Part shown: positions 24,001 through 39,000 of the stretch, piece after piece
Position numbering within the stretch: the stretch's first letter is position 1
How the letters are laid out: each line of letters begins with the position of its first letter
Assembly: GCF_900496995.4 (NCBI RefSeq)
Contig: NC_044006.1
Location: 33,045,120-33,109,119, forward strand
Direction of reading: 5' to 3'
Source: Aquila chrysaetos chrysaetos
Taxonomy: Eukaryota > Chordata > Aves > Accipitriformes > Accipitridae
Length of the DNA: 64,000 bases
The notes under the pieces: model-generated
Told to the model about the DNA's origin: nothing
Databases searched by the model: none
Seen by the model: only the letters and a program-made list of their open reading frames with translations
Position numbers and translations under genes: made by a program

Positions 24001-27000
24001 CAAGTATGCTCTCCTTCCTAGGCAGTTCTGTCACAGTGACCATAGCTACCTCATTTAGCAAACTATACCACTAGAAAATGTAAGATGTCCCTGCTTTTTT
24101 AAGGAAATTGGGTGCTCTCAGTGGCATTTCTAGCTACTTTTTGCAGATAGCCAAAGGAGTGTGTTTTTGTTGTTGTTGCTGGTTTGTTGGTTTTTTTTTT
24201 TTTCTTTTTTTCTCCTGGACTGTCTCTTCTGCTCACTTGGGTAATAAAGGTAGCTGATCAGAGGAAATGCATTTTGTTGAGTGTGATGAGAAAACTGATG
24301 CTTATAACTGGGAGCCCTCTTGTTCGTTCTCTTCCTGGTATATCTGAACCAGCAAGTGGAATAGAGGGAGCAGCTAAGAAGTCAGTCACCGTTGCAGGTT
24401 ATGGATGCAATCCATAGTGCTACAGAATGTGTGACGGCTTGGATTCAGATACCCGACCTAGCCATTTATCCAATAAAATGCAGCATGCATTCAAGCAGTA
24501 ATGTTCTAAGTCATTCCAGGATGCACAAGAAAACAGGCTCCCAGCTTGCAAGTGAACTGAATAGTTGCTTTCTATCTGGCTTTGTATTTCATACATTTCT
24601 CTGTCTCTGAAGCATAGTAGATTCTCTGCCCGCAATTCTCATGATGTCAAACCGTTCAGTGACACATGTACACCTGACTTAAGGTCTGTTGCACACTTAC
24701 GCTTTTACTGAATCACTAGCATTTTGGTTGTCTTTATGCATTTTACCCCACTTGATGATAAAGGCTTTGAGTTTAGTGGGCAGTGAGTGTTCAGCTGCTT
24801 TGTGTCCACATTTTCTCTTTACCCTAGACATCTCACTTTTCAGGGCCAGGCCTGTTTGAATCTTTGAGCTCTGCTCCTGTCCAGTGGCTGTCAGGATGCT
24901 TGAGAAGAAGCCTCCACAGTCTACAGCCAATTTACAGGTACACTTTTCTGTGTGTACATGTATTGGGAATGGCTGTCATTGTAGAAAATGGTACACCTTG
25001 AAGAGCAGTTTTAGCTTGCCACTTTCTTCTAGTGGACCCATGGAATATAGTGAACTTCAAAATTAAGTTCTGATACAGCAAATTGTCATGAGAGTAAATA
25101 AAATCAATATAAAATCTGCTTAAATTTGTACTCAACACTATAAAAATTACTTTTCCAGTTTATTTTTTCTTATTCAAATAGCTGAAAGTTTCACTGTGAT
25201 CATTTTGTCATTACAGCTGATGAAATACTGCTTGTTGATACAGTCCATATTGTTCATCTCAAATGTTTCTAAATTCTCTATTACTGCAGAAGTTGTCAGC
25301 TTCTTTTCATCCTCTTTTTGCAACTTCTTTGCCTTCTACAGGCGATTAAAGCCTTCCAAACGTAGCCAAGTTTTGTTTCAATCAGCAGCGTTATATGTCT
25401 AAAGTGTCAATTGTTTTGATGGGGCATTGACCTAGATAAAATTCTAATTGCTTGTTTTGCAGCTACATTTTTTTAGAACTAAGTAGTACTTCTTCATAGT
25501 GTTCTTCCTGCTATAATCCCTTTCCAAGAAGCCAGAATTATGTGGATGCTGTGTAGTAAAACAGCACAGGAAGTTCTGAAATTCTTGAATTGCATTTGTT
25601 TTAATTTGTCTCTGCTTTGCCAGAGGTGCTGCTGATTACTGGATCTATCTCTGAAATAGCTCTGAAGGTGAGGAACAGTGAAAGGAATTGTGCTTCTGTG
25701 TTCTCCAGGCAGGTTAGTGGCAGGAATACCACTAAAGGTGTCCTTTTGATAGTAACACGGGATTATTCTATATACACTAGATGACTTACTGCTGTGTTAA
25801 AGGAGAAGGCTTGCATTAGAGATGTACGCTGTTCATATTCACTATAGAATTGTCTGCAATATTTGGCTTTCTCTGACTGTGGCTTTCTCCAAGCATAAGT
25901 AACACTGTTACTGCTGTACCTGTTTCCACAGTCAGGCTATGTATTCTTGTGCAGTACTTGACAAAAGGCGTGCTGGAGCAGTTGTCTACAATCTGCTTTC
26001 TATCATGGTGTAACGCAGAAATGCAATTAAGGTGCTCCTCAGAAAAGTTATTTAATTTCTCAGTGCCACAAAGAAACCGAATGAATTATATGTGAGGGGG
26101 AAAACTTAGCTGGTAGAGTAAAACAAACTTAGAGGAGAAGTTTTTTGTCCAATGAGTAAATCATAATTTAGTGCCAAGTTATTTGAAGACTTGATATGAC
26201 CTACTTACTGTGAACTTCCATGTTGTTTTGAAGGATTCTAGAGAAGGATCTCATCAGCATAATTAATTTTGTTCTTCAGTTCCCTGAAAGCAAACTAAAT
26301 TTGGCTTACTCTGATTATTTTGGTCTTGTTCTGCAAAAGGCATTCTTCAATTAGTTTAAACAAGTCTCTTTCACTAATAGGCGGCTGTGGAAAAGGCAGT
26401 TATTAGCTTGTGAGAAGTATTTTATCTTGAAGATAGCTATAGTACACATGTGCTTGGTCCTAGCAGGAAGAAGACTGTTCTGCCTCTACTCCGCTGTGTT
26501 AGGATTCAGACATTCCACATGGTGTAGAATAGAGATCGCTCTGTGATTCTGGGAAGGCATCTTTGCCGTGTTTGATAACTAAGGTTTGGGTTTGATGACT
26601 TTGTTTTATCATATTTAAGTAAGGTGGGTTTTTTTCTATTAATAAAAATAGTCAATATTTTATGTTAGAAATATTAGATGTTGTGAATTGTTCTATACAG
26701 AAGCTGTCTTTTGTTTTGTAAAAAGTATAAAGCTAGTTCACAAAAATGTGCCTTTTGGTGGGCGGAAGGGCTTAATTAGGACCATTATTTTTAGTTTTGC
26801 TTGGCCTTGCTTGAACATATTTTTTTAGAGATGAGTTGTATAATTCCCATATCAAGCTGAATTTTAATTGATGGTTTTAAAAAGCAAGAAAAAAAAACTC
26901 CATCAAGGAGCCAGTAGGATTATAAATTACACACAATTAAGTGCTTTTCAAGAGCTTTTCAAAGAGCTGTTGGGGGGAAAAAAAAAATAAAAATCAGAGC

Positions 27001-30000
27001 CCTGGATGGAAGCGGGGCAGACCAACAATGCTGATGACACAAAAGAAACATTCACTTCTTGCTTCTTTGCCTTGCCATATTTTAAACACACTTAACACTT
27101 TACAGTGGAAAAACAATTTAAATAAAAAGTCAAAACTCACGTCTGTCCTGGAGACAATACACTGATTGCTCTTCCATGTACAGACTCCTGTGAAAAGTAA
27201 GAATTGTCTTGTTTTAAGACAAGTGAAAATTTAGTCCTGTTTTCATTTTCTAAACTGAGATAAATGTGGAAATAGCATGAGTAGTAAATATTCTCCATTT
27301 TAAAATGTTTAATTGAAAGTTTAGAGAAGTTCTGTAATAGAGAGCCTAAGTTCTCTCTAATGTGGTAGTTTATGGTTGAAGAGTTTAAGTAGCAGTTCAT
27401 AGATAAGTGCCTGCATTCACAGGTGATTCATTCACCTCATTGCCCATCCTTTCCATTTATGGATGACTGTTCTGCTAAATTCTGTATTGTAGGAGAACAT
27501 TTAGTGATACTCCATTTTCTGCTCAGTAAACATGCTTTTTGCCTGGAGTAGTGAGAAGGGAGGAGGCTGGGCAGGGTTTTGTATTATGGCTTCCTGTACC
27601 TTTGAGGGCAGCGACACGAAGGATGTCATCAAACTCAGTTTTGTAGACAGAGTAGCACCTTGGACAGAGAAGCTTTAACAGGCACAACCCCAAACTTGAG
27701 CTCATCAGAGGAGTGAAGTGTAGCAGTGTGGGGATAAAAATGAAACGGCTTTTGTTTAGCTGAGTATAAGACATCCCATTTTGTTAACAAGATGGTGAAA
27801 TACTGTGTGTAAGCAGATTGGTTTGGCTTTGTTTCAACTGCTTCCTAGCCTGACTCTTCTGCAAAATTAAATCTGTTGTTGTCCCTCTTTAACTTGGGTT
27901 CAACTTTGGTGTATAGCACTGCTTGCTAGAAGCATCATTTCTGTTTCCTCACTGTAGTATTAATGTATAAGTGCAGTTTGATGTAATGGAGAATTTTAGT
28001 TCTTTAGGATTTACTCTGGAAAAGGAGAACCTTTTATGTTACTTGCAAAGGAAGGATGCAAAGTCTTAAATTTGCAACGATCTACTTGGGTTTTTTTTTT
28101 TTACCTTGCAATTATATATCAAGAATTGTGTGTCAGAAATGCTTTGCTCTGAGCTTATGTATGGAAGTGAATTGTTAATTTGATTATCACACAGTTAGTA
28201 ATAAAGAAGAAGCTAAAGGATTTTCCATCTCAAAATTTTGGAGGGAAAAGGAGGAGGATAATGACTCTTTTTGAAGGTGCATGAGGCTCTGTTTTATATA
28301 TTGCTTCAGTAGTGCTTTAAAAGAAGTCTGTTTCATAATATTAATATGCAAAGATGTTTAAGTCTGAGGAATATGAAACTTCCCTTTTGTCTGGAACTAA
28401 GCAGCATTACTTTTTCATATACTTTAGAGATATCCAGAGACAACAAAAAAATAAATACGCTTAAATGTCTTCAGGTTTGCAATTTCAAATGCCTTATAGT
28501 GTGCGTGTGTGTGTATATATGTATTCTTAGGGAAATTTTTTTTTTAAAAAGCATATGTAGTTTTCTGTATGTCCCTGGTGGTACTTAACACTAATAGCAT
28601 TACTATGCTGTACGTTATCCATCAAATCTAAAATAGCTAATAGACTTTAATTTCCTCACAAATATTTACCCTCTCCTCTGGTGGAGAGCAGCTTCTATAT
28701 GTACTAAAGGCATTACAAGAAAATGTTTGAGTTTTGAGAAGTCTTAAAAGCTAGCATTGTATGCTCTTAAAATTAATTTGCTAATGAGATTTGTAATAAC
28801 TATTTGGGAGTCTTAGATAAACACTGGTTTAAGATTGATTTGTATTTTGATATTCTTGCTGAAGAGTAACCACATAGCAAAATTATACTGCTACTCTCTC
28901 CCAGCATAACTCAATATATTCAAAGTGTGTTGACTTTTCAGGTGTTTTATACTGAAGACTTTAGGTTGGAAAAAATAAAGTAATAACAAGGATACAAATA
29001 CATTTGCAGCTGTCACAGTTTTAAAAGGTATATGCAACATACTAAAAATAGAAAGTAGAGGTAGATGGAACCTCAGGTCTTAGCATGTTCTCTTGGCCAA
29101 GGCAGTCATCTTTACCTAACTTTTTATGATGAATTGTGTGGGCAAAAAGGAGGAAGTCCTTATGTCCTATGCAATGGTCCTGGTTTTACTTTCTGACGGC
29201 TTTTTCCATAATATTGACTCTAATTTGGCTTAAATCTGTTGAGAACTCTGGATCTCCTGTGAAATAGGGCGCATTCGGCTAGGCAGCTATCTTGCACCCT
29301 TGCGAGTCGTCCTATTTGTAGACTAGTTGGTTTATGCATTGCTAACTTGTTTTGGACCACTTGTCGGTATTGCTTTTAACCCTTTTCTCTACAGATCTTT
29401 TAGTTTCTCTTGTATCATTTGCAAACTGTACTATTCTCTTAATTTACCTGAGTAATTAATGAAAGTAGTACCAATCCCTTCAAACTTCACTGATGCATCA
29501 TTCTGGCTTTCTAATGAATGATAAGCGTTGCTCTCTGCATGCAGTAACTTGTATGATACAGTTATGTATGTCAGTGATCCACCTACCTGATCTTGCTGTT
29601 TTGAAATGGGTGGGTATTTGCTAAGGAGAAGGGAGTAGAGAATCTTCTTCACAGAACGTGTTAAGTAATTCTGTGATGGAAGGCTGAAATGACTACTGTG
29701 TGTGCCTATGTGTCCAAAGGTACTAATTTTACATCAAATCAACTTGTCTTATGCTGTACTTGATAAATTTTCTTTCTGTGTAGGGTATAAATATAATTAC
29801 TGCAAAAACTCAAGGAGCGAAAATAAAATTCCAGCTCTTATTTTGCTGTAAGATATTAACTTAATGGTATCAAACTTCCGTTTACTTCAGGCATTTGGAA
29901 ATACAGGGGTGGGGAGGAAATCACACAGCACACAGCTGTGATAAGTAAGGGGTTTGTGGGATGTATATTTCAAGTTTGCCTGTATTGTTTAGTGTGAGCA

Positions 30001-33000
30001 CTTTCAAACAATAAAGTTGCATAGATATTAGCATTTGGATAAGTATGTTTTAGTTTAGACTGCTTAAGTGTATCTTGCATCACATTTAGAACTTTTCATA
30101 ACCACAGATGTTTCTTAGACTTAAGTTGCAGCCACTTTTGTTAAGAACTGGCAGATGTACTTTGCAGAAGATGCTAAACTTTCCCAATGCAAACAAGTTG
30201 TAATCTTTATTGCCACCTATGTGAAACAAATTGGTATGCAAGAGAGCTTAGCTAGAGGTCAGCTGTTCTGAGAAACTATGAAAGCTGTTAAGTGCAACCT
30301 CTCTTTAAAAGGAATAATAAATTTTGTTTTGTCTTAGCTTTTGAGCCTTCTGCTGGCATAAATTAATTGAAGCTGCCTGTTCAAAAAGGTAGAATAACAG
30401 AATGAATCATACAGAAATTGTTGGCAAAAGCGACTTCAGCAGCATGTCAGTGCAGCAGCTCTTAGTATAAGTCTCTCTCGTTATTTGTAGATGACAAATT
30501 TAAGAAGCTTGGATAAGTACTTGGGTGAGGGCAGAGGAGGAATTGTAATTCATGTCTGGTGATGAAGCTTGAATCCTTCACTTCTTGGGCAGAATTTTTA
30601 TTTAAAAGAATATTTTCATAAGAGGAGGAAAAGCTTGATGTATGAATAGAAAATAGCTGTACTTTCCAATGTTTATTTAAAACTAGCTATAATTGTTTTC
30701 TTAGGTGCATCTTTATTTAATATAGTTAAGGAACTAGTAAACAAACTCTTAAATGTTTAAAAAGTTAAACTGATACAAGTTCATTTTTCACTTAACTTCT
30801 CTATACTTAAGACCAGAACTGTGCCTTTTCATTTCATTGACTATAATCCCCTGGGCTACCTAAACAGTCGAAACAGTCTTGTGCTTTCTGGTAGCTTCTA
30901 GACTATAGTGAAATCCAAACGTAAAGCTGAACTCTGAAGACTTTATGCAGTAATCTTGGGAATGATACATTGAGTAAATTCAAAATCAGTCTATCAAAGT
31001 ATGATTTTTCTGCTCTTTTCTGTGGTTATATCTGTAGTCTTTTTAATGTAGCCATAATATTGGCTGTAAGATCATGGTCAGTTCCCTTTAAAAGGAAAAC
31101 TTCATTAGGTTTAGCAGTGAAAATTACTGTCCTTGAACTCTTCTCTTTGTTATGTAGTTGAATATGTATGAATATCTCTGCCTGTATAGGAGAGACTTGA
31201 AAAAATATGTTCTGTTTGGCATAAAACTGATAAGGTACTACTTAGGAACCTGGTTTTAATCTTAATTTTATAACCTCTGAGTTGAGTTCCAAGAATTTTC
31301 TGATGTCTAACTGTTACGTACCCATTGTACTGCCGAATTGGAGTGGCAAAACCCCGCTTCGTGTCCAGATTCAGCTTGGTTACTCTTTCAAACTGGAAAA
31401 ACTGCAGGTGAAGTTTTCCAGCTCTGAGACATATGGTTAGAAATAGAAGAGTCCCTGGCGGTAGTTGAGGTGTTTACACTGTGCTTATGCTGTAAGGTTC
31501 ACTGGTTATCAGAGCTACCTTTGGAGAGGAGAGAATAGGAATGAATGGATCTGGATTGCAGGCTTTTCACTGTGTGTGTACCCAAATACACATGTAAGGT
31601 AATGGGCTTACTGTTTGTCACCACCTTTTTAAGTTTTCTTTAGACCTGTAACAGAGAAAAGATTCAAAGAAACCAACCCATAAAAGCTAAGGAAACAGAT
31701 TTGCCTTATTCAGCCTGGTGGTGTGTGCTGTTTGATATGAAAGAGTTCTAAATTGTATTCTTCTGATTGTAAGATGAGCTTACTGTGACTTGAACTCTAC
31801 TTTAGAAAGGCTTTGTTAACGTTTTGGTTGCAGTTGAAAGACTGAAATTGTTAACTAGTCCTTAAGGTATCTTTTTAAAGATATGTATAAAAGCCTATTT
31901 CAGGTAGGGTACTTAGTAGCATAATTGCATTTATCAATAATTAGAAATAAGATTTGAAGCTGAGGCATGCACTTTGAACAGATGGATGAGTTGGGCACTG
32001 TCCGCTATATTTAAAAACTTTAATAAGCTCAGTCACCCTGTTAGTATATGGTTTCCTTCTTGCCCCAGGTGGTTTTTAATACGTAACTGTGATTAAAGAT
32101 TGAGCAGTATTTAACTTCTGTCTCTCCAGGTGAAGATGGAGCAGGTAAAACTAGCTTAATAGGAAAAATTCAAGGAATAGAGGAATACAAAAAAGGAAGA
32201 GGAATGGAGTATTTGTATTTAAATGTGCATGATGAAGATCGAGATGGTAAGTTTGTATTTCTAATAATACCTTAAGCCAATTTGAAAGCAATGGTTCAGT
32301 AGTATGATATTTTGAATGATTGTGGGATATTTTTCTTTCTTTATAATTTGCAGGACTTCAGCTTAGGCCATGAGTGATTTGTATCATGAGGAAGTTTCTC
32401 AGTGTAATTCCTTTAGTAGATACCATGAGTGACCACGTAAGTGGTAGAGGAGGAGAGGAACCAGTCAAAAGAAAAGGCTGAAAAGACCAGGGAGGCAGTC
32501 TTAGCTGCAACATTGTGAATGGATGTGCATTCTTTAGGCCTAGAGGGAAAGGTGCCTAGGCTTTTACCTTGCATCTCAATTATTGTAGCAAGTACTAATC
32601 TTTTTGAACATACAGAGAAATCTTTGTCTTGGTGGTATCAGAATCTGCAAGACTACGTATCGTGTATTGATGGGTAGGAAAATGTGCACAATGCTAAAGG
32701 AGATTTTTAAAAACAAACACCACCACCACCACCACCAAAAAACCCCAAACCACCAACCAAAAAATTTGGAGGAAGAAATAAGTAGAAGAGGTGTTTCAAC
32801 TGGCTTAAGTTGGCTTATGGCTAGAAGGTAAAAAAGATGTTTAAGATCCTGACCCCAAATACCTGCAGTTATGGAATGGATAATTGATGCTTATGTATGG
32901 GGAAACAAGGGAAGGAGTATGACCAGGAACTGTAGAGGTGTGATGAATTATCTAGAGGCAATACGTGGAGACACTGGGGTGTGAATAAGGACTTACTGGG

Positions 33001-36000
33001 AGCTGTGGGGGGAAAATGAGTACTCTTGTCTATACTATAAGAACAAATATAGATAGAAGGAGAACCAGAAGTTGGTCTTTTTTTTTTTTTTTTTTCTGAA
33101 ATCACCCGCTTTCCTGATTTCCGTGTTTGGCTGTTGGTCTCGAAGATGACTTGACCAGGGTTAAGAGGATTGCGAGTTTGATCTAAATGTTACAGAAGTT
33201 CTGAGGAAGACAAGTAATAAAAACTTAACTGAAAGCAAAATGTTATTAAGCTATCTAATTTTGAATCAACAGCTCTTCATTTACACTGGAGAAGTGTCTA
33301 TGAATATTGGAGTATGGTCTTTTGGGGGGAAAAAAAGCAGTGGGATGGTCTATTTGTATGGTGATTGTCCCTTTGCAAATCTGAAGAATAGATGGTCTGT
33401 TAAGTCCATCTAAGTCATTAAAAAATTGCTGTTCTGTTCCAGTTTTCTGAAGGGTCAAGGTACATTCTGTACTTTTTAGAGTTATACAGGCATTTCACAT
33501 TGGAGTTTTGAAGGGGAGATGGCAGTCCTCAAGAGATGAGCAGACGAAGGACTGAGAAGGGATGGCTGAATTCACCCAATTCCTTCCTTTTAAGTTGCAT
33601 CTTGAAGAAAACATTTTCCCTCTCTAAAATGGTCAGCATTAATTGGAAATGTTGAATGCTACATCTGGATTCTCACCTTCAGATAATATATTTAAGATCT
33701 TCAGTTATCAGCCATTAAACATCAGGGTTGGAAGAGGAGGAGCTTGTGTCCACAAGCTGCAGTTTGCTGTGTTATGTATGTTCAATTGACTGATCAAACA
33801 TGTCATCTGCTTTCTTCCTTGTATTTACATGTCTAAAGAAGACATTTAATAACTGTTTCAAGTAAGTCTCGTAAAATGTTTTTCCTTTTTTTTGTAGATC
33901 AAACAAGATGTAATGTATGGATTTTGGATGGTGACCTGTATCACAAAGGTCTTCTTAAATTTGCGATGGAGGCAAGCTCTCTAAAGGACACTCTAATTAT
34001 GTTGGCAGTAGACATGTCTAGGCCTTGGACTGCACTGGATTCTTTACAAAAATGGGCAAGTGTTGTAAGAGAACATATTGACAAGTTAAAAATTCCTCCT
34101 GAAGAAATGAAAGAAATGGAACAGAAGTGTGAGTATTCTGCAAATATGTAGGAATCCATTTAAATCAAATATGCTTAATGCTTTCTGCACCATTTAATCT
34201 CTCCATTGCAGTCTCTTTCATTCTTTGGAAATGTTACTTAAATTTAGGAGTTATCAAGTGAGTCAAGCGTCAGATAACTCTCAAGTAGCTATATGGAAAA
34301 ATACTAGTGTTTCTTTCTAACAGAAGTACCTTAATTGGGGGAGAGAGGGGAGGGGCGCTTTCAGAATGAGCACAGCTGGGTTGAATTTACAATCTGGCTT
34401 CTTACAGATTTTTCTAGATAAGATTCTCCCAAGTGAAAAAATTTCTTAGCTTCCAATTTGTTTGTTTTATTTATTTATTTTAAAGGCAAAACACTGCATC
34501 AGCTTCTTAACTGTTCCTGTAATTAGTCAGTCTAGAGAATCTGGGACCTGTTCTCTGCCTACTAAAAGTGTAAATGTTGAAAGGATTCATGACAGCATAG
34601 TAATATCTGGGCCCTTTCTACTTGAAGGGTTTTATCATAATTATTATTGACACTAATGCAGCTATATGTTTGCTTTGGCATGGATATGATATAGCTCTCT
34701 GTCTTTAGTTTTGAACATGCAGAACACAAAGATTTTGCAGGATTCCTTAAACTATCTGACTGAGCTCAGTAACATCATAGCTCTGTATTACTTCTGGGCA
34801 GTCATTGTATTTCCCTTGGGGTACTAAAACATGAGTCTCTCCCATTCATCTCTGAGTGAATTACTACAAGGAAGAGCATTTGAGAAAGCTGCGTGTTAAG
34901 ATCAAATAGCATGATTAAACTTGGTTTATAAGTCTGATGTTGCTCTCTAGAACTGGTACATTTCTTAAGCAAGAGACTACCAGATTGCTGAATAGCTTTT
35001 TCAGAAATGCAGGTTGTAGCCATGCTGTGATAAAGTAGCCCAAAAGGTGACAGTTGTAGGTACTCTGGAATGGGGGAGTGGAAGTGGTTGTTTTGTTATT
35101 CTTTTAAGAGATTTGTCTAAGGGAAGCATAATCCTTGAGAATCATATCTTCCACAAGAAGAATGTATTTAGGAGGGAGGAGCTGAGCTCTTTTGGGTGTG
35201 GTTTTTTGGTTTGTTTTGGTTTTGGCGGGTGGTGTGTCTGTGTGTGTATTAAACACCCCCAGACAGTTTCAGGATGGGATTTTACTGGATGAAAGTAGTA
35301 AGGAGACAATATCTCTGTTACCAAAATTTGTAGGCTGATACTTTTGCTTCTTAACTGACTGAGTGAACAGAACAGTAAAACTCTTAAGTGATGAAGTGAG
35401 TCCAAGAAAAACACCTACTCATTAGAAGTTTTATCTGCTCTCTTGTTCTTTTATCATCTGGTCTAATTCTTATAGGTACTGATGGTCTGTGTGTTGGGTA
35501 TAATAGAAGCCCTAGACACAATCCAGATGTGACTGGAAGCTGGTTTTGTTTTAAACCTCCTGTGACGTGGCTTCATGCATTGCTAGGTGGGCAGCAGCTT
35601 GTTGCTGCCAAAAGAAGGAGGGAGGAATCTTGCTTGCCTGACTTCTGGCTACATGGTCCTACTTCATTCTTGTGTCAGGCTCCATGCTCCTGAGAGGCTC
35701 CTGTGAGCCAATTTAACTTGCTAACAGGACTGAAATCTGCTGAGGGTTTGTGTGTGGTGTTTTCTGGAGGTGTGCTGCTGTGTTTGTCTTCCAGTTCTAG
35801 CAACTTAACTCCACTCAAAGACAGGCCCTGTGAGGACTAAAACTGGTATGGGAAGGCATTACATGATACATAGCTGTGTGTGAAGGGTTGGAATAGCTCT
35901 TCCTGTTACTGAATTAATCTGTGTATCATGAAGCCTTGTGGCCTGGTAATTTTAATTGCGTCTCTAAGGGAGACCTGAGACTGTATTTCACAGTCTTTGA

Positions 36001-39000
36001 GCTGTGATGTACTACATCAGTCCTTCTTTTTACTGTTTTCTATACTTGTATAAAGATTAGTGTGTTATGGGAATTTTAGGAATCCACTGGAGGACTTCTA
36101 GCACTGGAGTAGTGTGATTTTTATTTTAGCATGCAATTATCCCAGAACAGACAGGATATTATGTAGGAAAGACTCCCTTGAGTGGCAGGCGTATCTTGGT
36201 GAGAACTCTGGGTTTAAAACACAGTCAATTTGGGAGGCTCTCAGAAGCTCTCAGACCAGACTGAGGTAGTAGCATTCCATGAGTAAGAGCGTGAGTTGAC
36301 TGTGCAAGTAAAGATGATAATCTGTGCGTGTGCTTTGTTAACTGTGAACTGCAGGACCTGTAGAAAAGTTGAATAATCTTGGCCTAATACATATTTTTCT
36401 CTAGGGTGTTGAAATAAGTCTTGCTCTGTTAGTTCAACTAAAGCTTTTCTAGGTATGAACTCAGAGGGCTTCAATCAGTTTAGTGAAGGTGGTAGTGGAT
36501 TAATGTAAATCAGGACAAAGTAGTGAGAATGTACTGGAGTAGTTAGCTGCCTGCGTGCATGATGCAGCTGAATTGTCTTGCTGTCTGATGTTTTTTGGCC
36601 TAATCAGGATGTGCTACTCATGGAAGAGTAATCAGTGGTGGGGTTTGGTAGTATCCTGTTTCTGCTCTGTGAAACAGGACATGTGATGTGAAAGGTACAG
36701 ACATTTTATGCCTAATATTGCATCCCTGACAGTCAGAATAGTAAGTGACCGTGTAATTAGAGGCTTGGGTATATACATCGGAACCTGACAAGAGAGTTAC
36801 ACTTGAAACTTTATCTTTTATTTCTAATTCTTGTTATATACTGATTTACCCTCCTTGCTAAATTTTAAAGTAGTATCTGGTCTACTGTAAAAGCATACCA
36901 AATATTTAATATGCTATTAACTAATTATAAAGCTAGTTAATAACTAATGTTTGTGTATTCTATTTTTGTACATTACTACTGTAGATTCACTGTACAAAGA
37001 GAGAAGTGTGGACAAAGGGGTTTTAGGTAAAACCTGGTATAAGGTAGCAGCTAAGCAATATGTGTAAGGCTTAACTCTGTTTATTCTAACAAACCATTCC
37101 ATTAATTTTGCCAAGAATGCAAGGAAACTTAAGTCCTTTAGGAAACATATCAAGCAATAATAGTTAATAGCAACTTCCTAGTGGTTCCACAATGATAAAA
37201 TAAAAATAGTTTAATGTTGTCCTTATGGACAGTTTTATCTGGTCATGTTCTTCTGGCTGCTGATCAGGCAGATCTCAGACTTACTAGTTCTCTCTTGTGC
37301 TGTATAGAGCAAGCAAATAGTTGGCTCTTGGTGCATGCTCAATTTTTTCAACGTAAAGAAGCAGAAATACTATACAATCAACGGTGCTAGAGATCAATGC
37401 CAGTGGAAATCATTGTTGAAATAATAAAGTAGCTGATCTTTTAATATAACTTTTTTTACTTTCAGTGGTAAGAGACTTCCAGGAATATATAGAACCAGGC
37501 GAGGATTTTCCAGCTTCTCCACAGAGAAGAAATACTTCATTACAGGAAGACAAAGATGACAGTGTGATTTTACCCCTGGGTGCAGATACACTAACATGTA
37601 ACTTAGGCATTCCAGTAGTAGTAGTTTGTACAAAGGTTTGTTTTACATTTTAGGTTTTTTGCATATTTTATTTAAGCAACTCTGTCAATTATGGATTTGG
37701 GGTGGGAAGCCCATGGTTATTAAGTCATTCTGAATACCTTGCATAAGAATTCTTTAAAAATGTTTAATGTTGAAGGTTGATTATCTGCTGGAAGCCCTCA
37801 TTGCATGTTATTTTGGGATTAGTTTTTCCTTTAGTTCTACCAGTTTTCAAGGAATTGAGGAATACCTCAGACCTGGTGTTGCTCACAGAAGTGAGCTAGT
37901 CAGTAAGCACCTAGAATTACCCTTGATCTCCACAGTCCTCCTTATTCCGCAAATAGTGTTTTGGTAGTTTTTTTAATATTTCTGATCTTTTTCTGAAGAT
38001 TAATAGAGGGTTCTAGTTAGTAAAGTGCTGCTCTATTAACTCTCCTCAGTTCTTAGGGTGTTTCTGTGATCTGTTTTGGTTTCTGTTAGATACATAATCA
38101 TATTCTTAGTCTAAAGAAAAAATGGTGTGGTTCTCTTGTGGCTGTTTTTTTGGTTTTGGTGTTCCCCCCAGCCCTCTTGACTCTTCAGTTCTCACTAGCA
38201 TTAAGTATACTGCATCTGCAGCCTCTGCTGGCCCACAGTGAAAGAATAAAACTTTTGATGCATATGCTGTTCCTTTACTGGAAGGCTAACCCTCTCATTT
38301 GAAAAGCACCTTTCTTCCTCACCTGCTAGCTCTCTTGTTATTCTTCTCACACACACACCCCCCCTTTTTTTTCTCCTGCTTCCACATTTCTTGCTTTTGC
38401 CTCCCTTTGCAAAGGGCTAGTTAGTAAATGGATAAAAAACACTATGTCTTAAAATACCACAGTGTGTAAAAATACACTGGGCAGAAAATGGTGGTGTCAT
38501 TCACTGGGTCAGTCTTCAACAGAGACTTTAAGTTATTGCATTGGAGGGGGATTGAATGAAAAATGGCAATCACTAACTCCCAAGTTAGTCCTGACCACAG
38601 TACATGCACATCAAGTTATATATTATTAAAAAAAAAAGGTTCAGTTATGGTTTTGAATTATCTTAGCAGGTTTTTGTTTTTCTCTGCACCACCCACCCCA
38701 CTCCACCCCCCTTGCCCAGTTGTGAACTGGATATGTAGCAGCACTGCTATTTCAACAGTTAACTGAAAGTGGTATATTAATTTTATATTTATTTTACAGT
38801 GTGATGCTATCAGTGTTCTAGAAAAAGAGCATGACTACAGAGATGAACACTTTGACTTCATTCAGTCACATATCAGACGGTTTTGCTTACAATGTATCCT
38901 TTAACATGTCATAAAGATGATAATGACTCAATTAAATGTTTGCATTAATTATGACAAGCTTAAAATAATATTTGCATCTCGGCCAAAGTAGGATGCCACT

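Larger units (their letters stand above)
21092..32129 (+). other. DYNC1LI1 intron 2 (11.0 kb)
   Basis: This is the longest intron, between the CpG-island exons and the P-loop exon. It holds a G15 run with (TG)n/TATATA at 21899-21948, an A/C-rich low-complexity block at about 23385-23490, and open frames of about 110-120 codons at 21424-21823 with no recognised similarity. I see no nested gene and no LTR or young CR1 insertion. Confidence 0.8.

Noticed and set aside
32604-32831. Frame with a run of six histidines
   Set aside because: The histidines come from a (CAC)n simple repeat in intron 3 near 32717-32737; the flanking residues show no domain.
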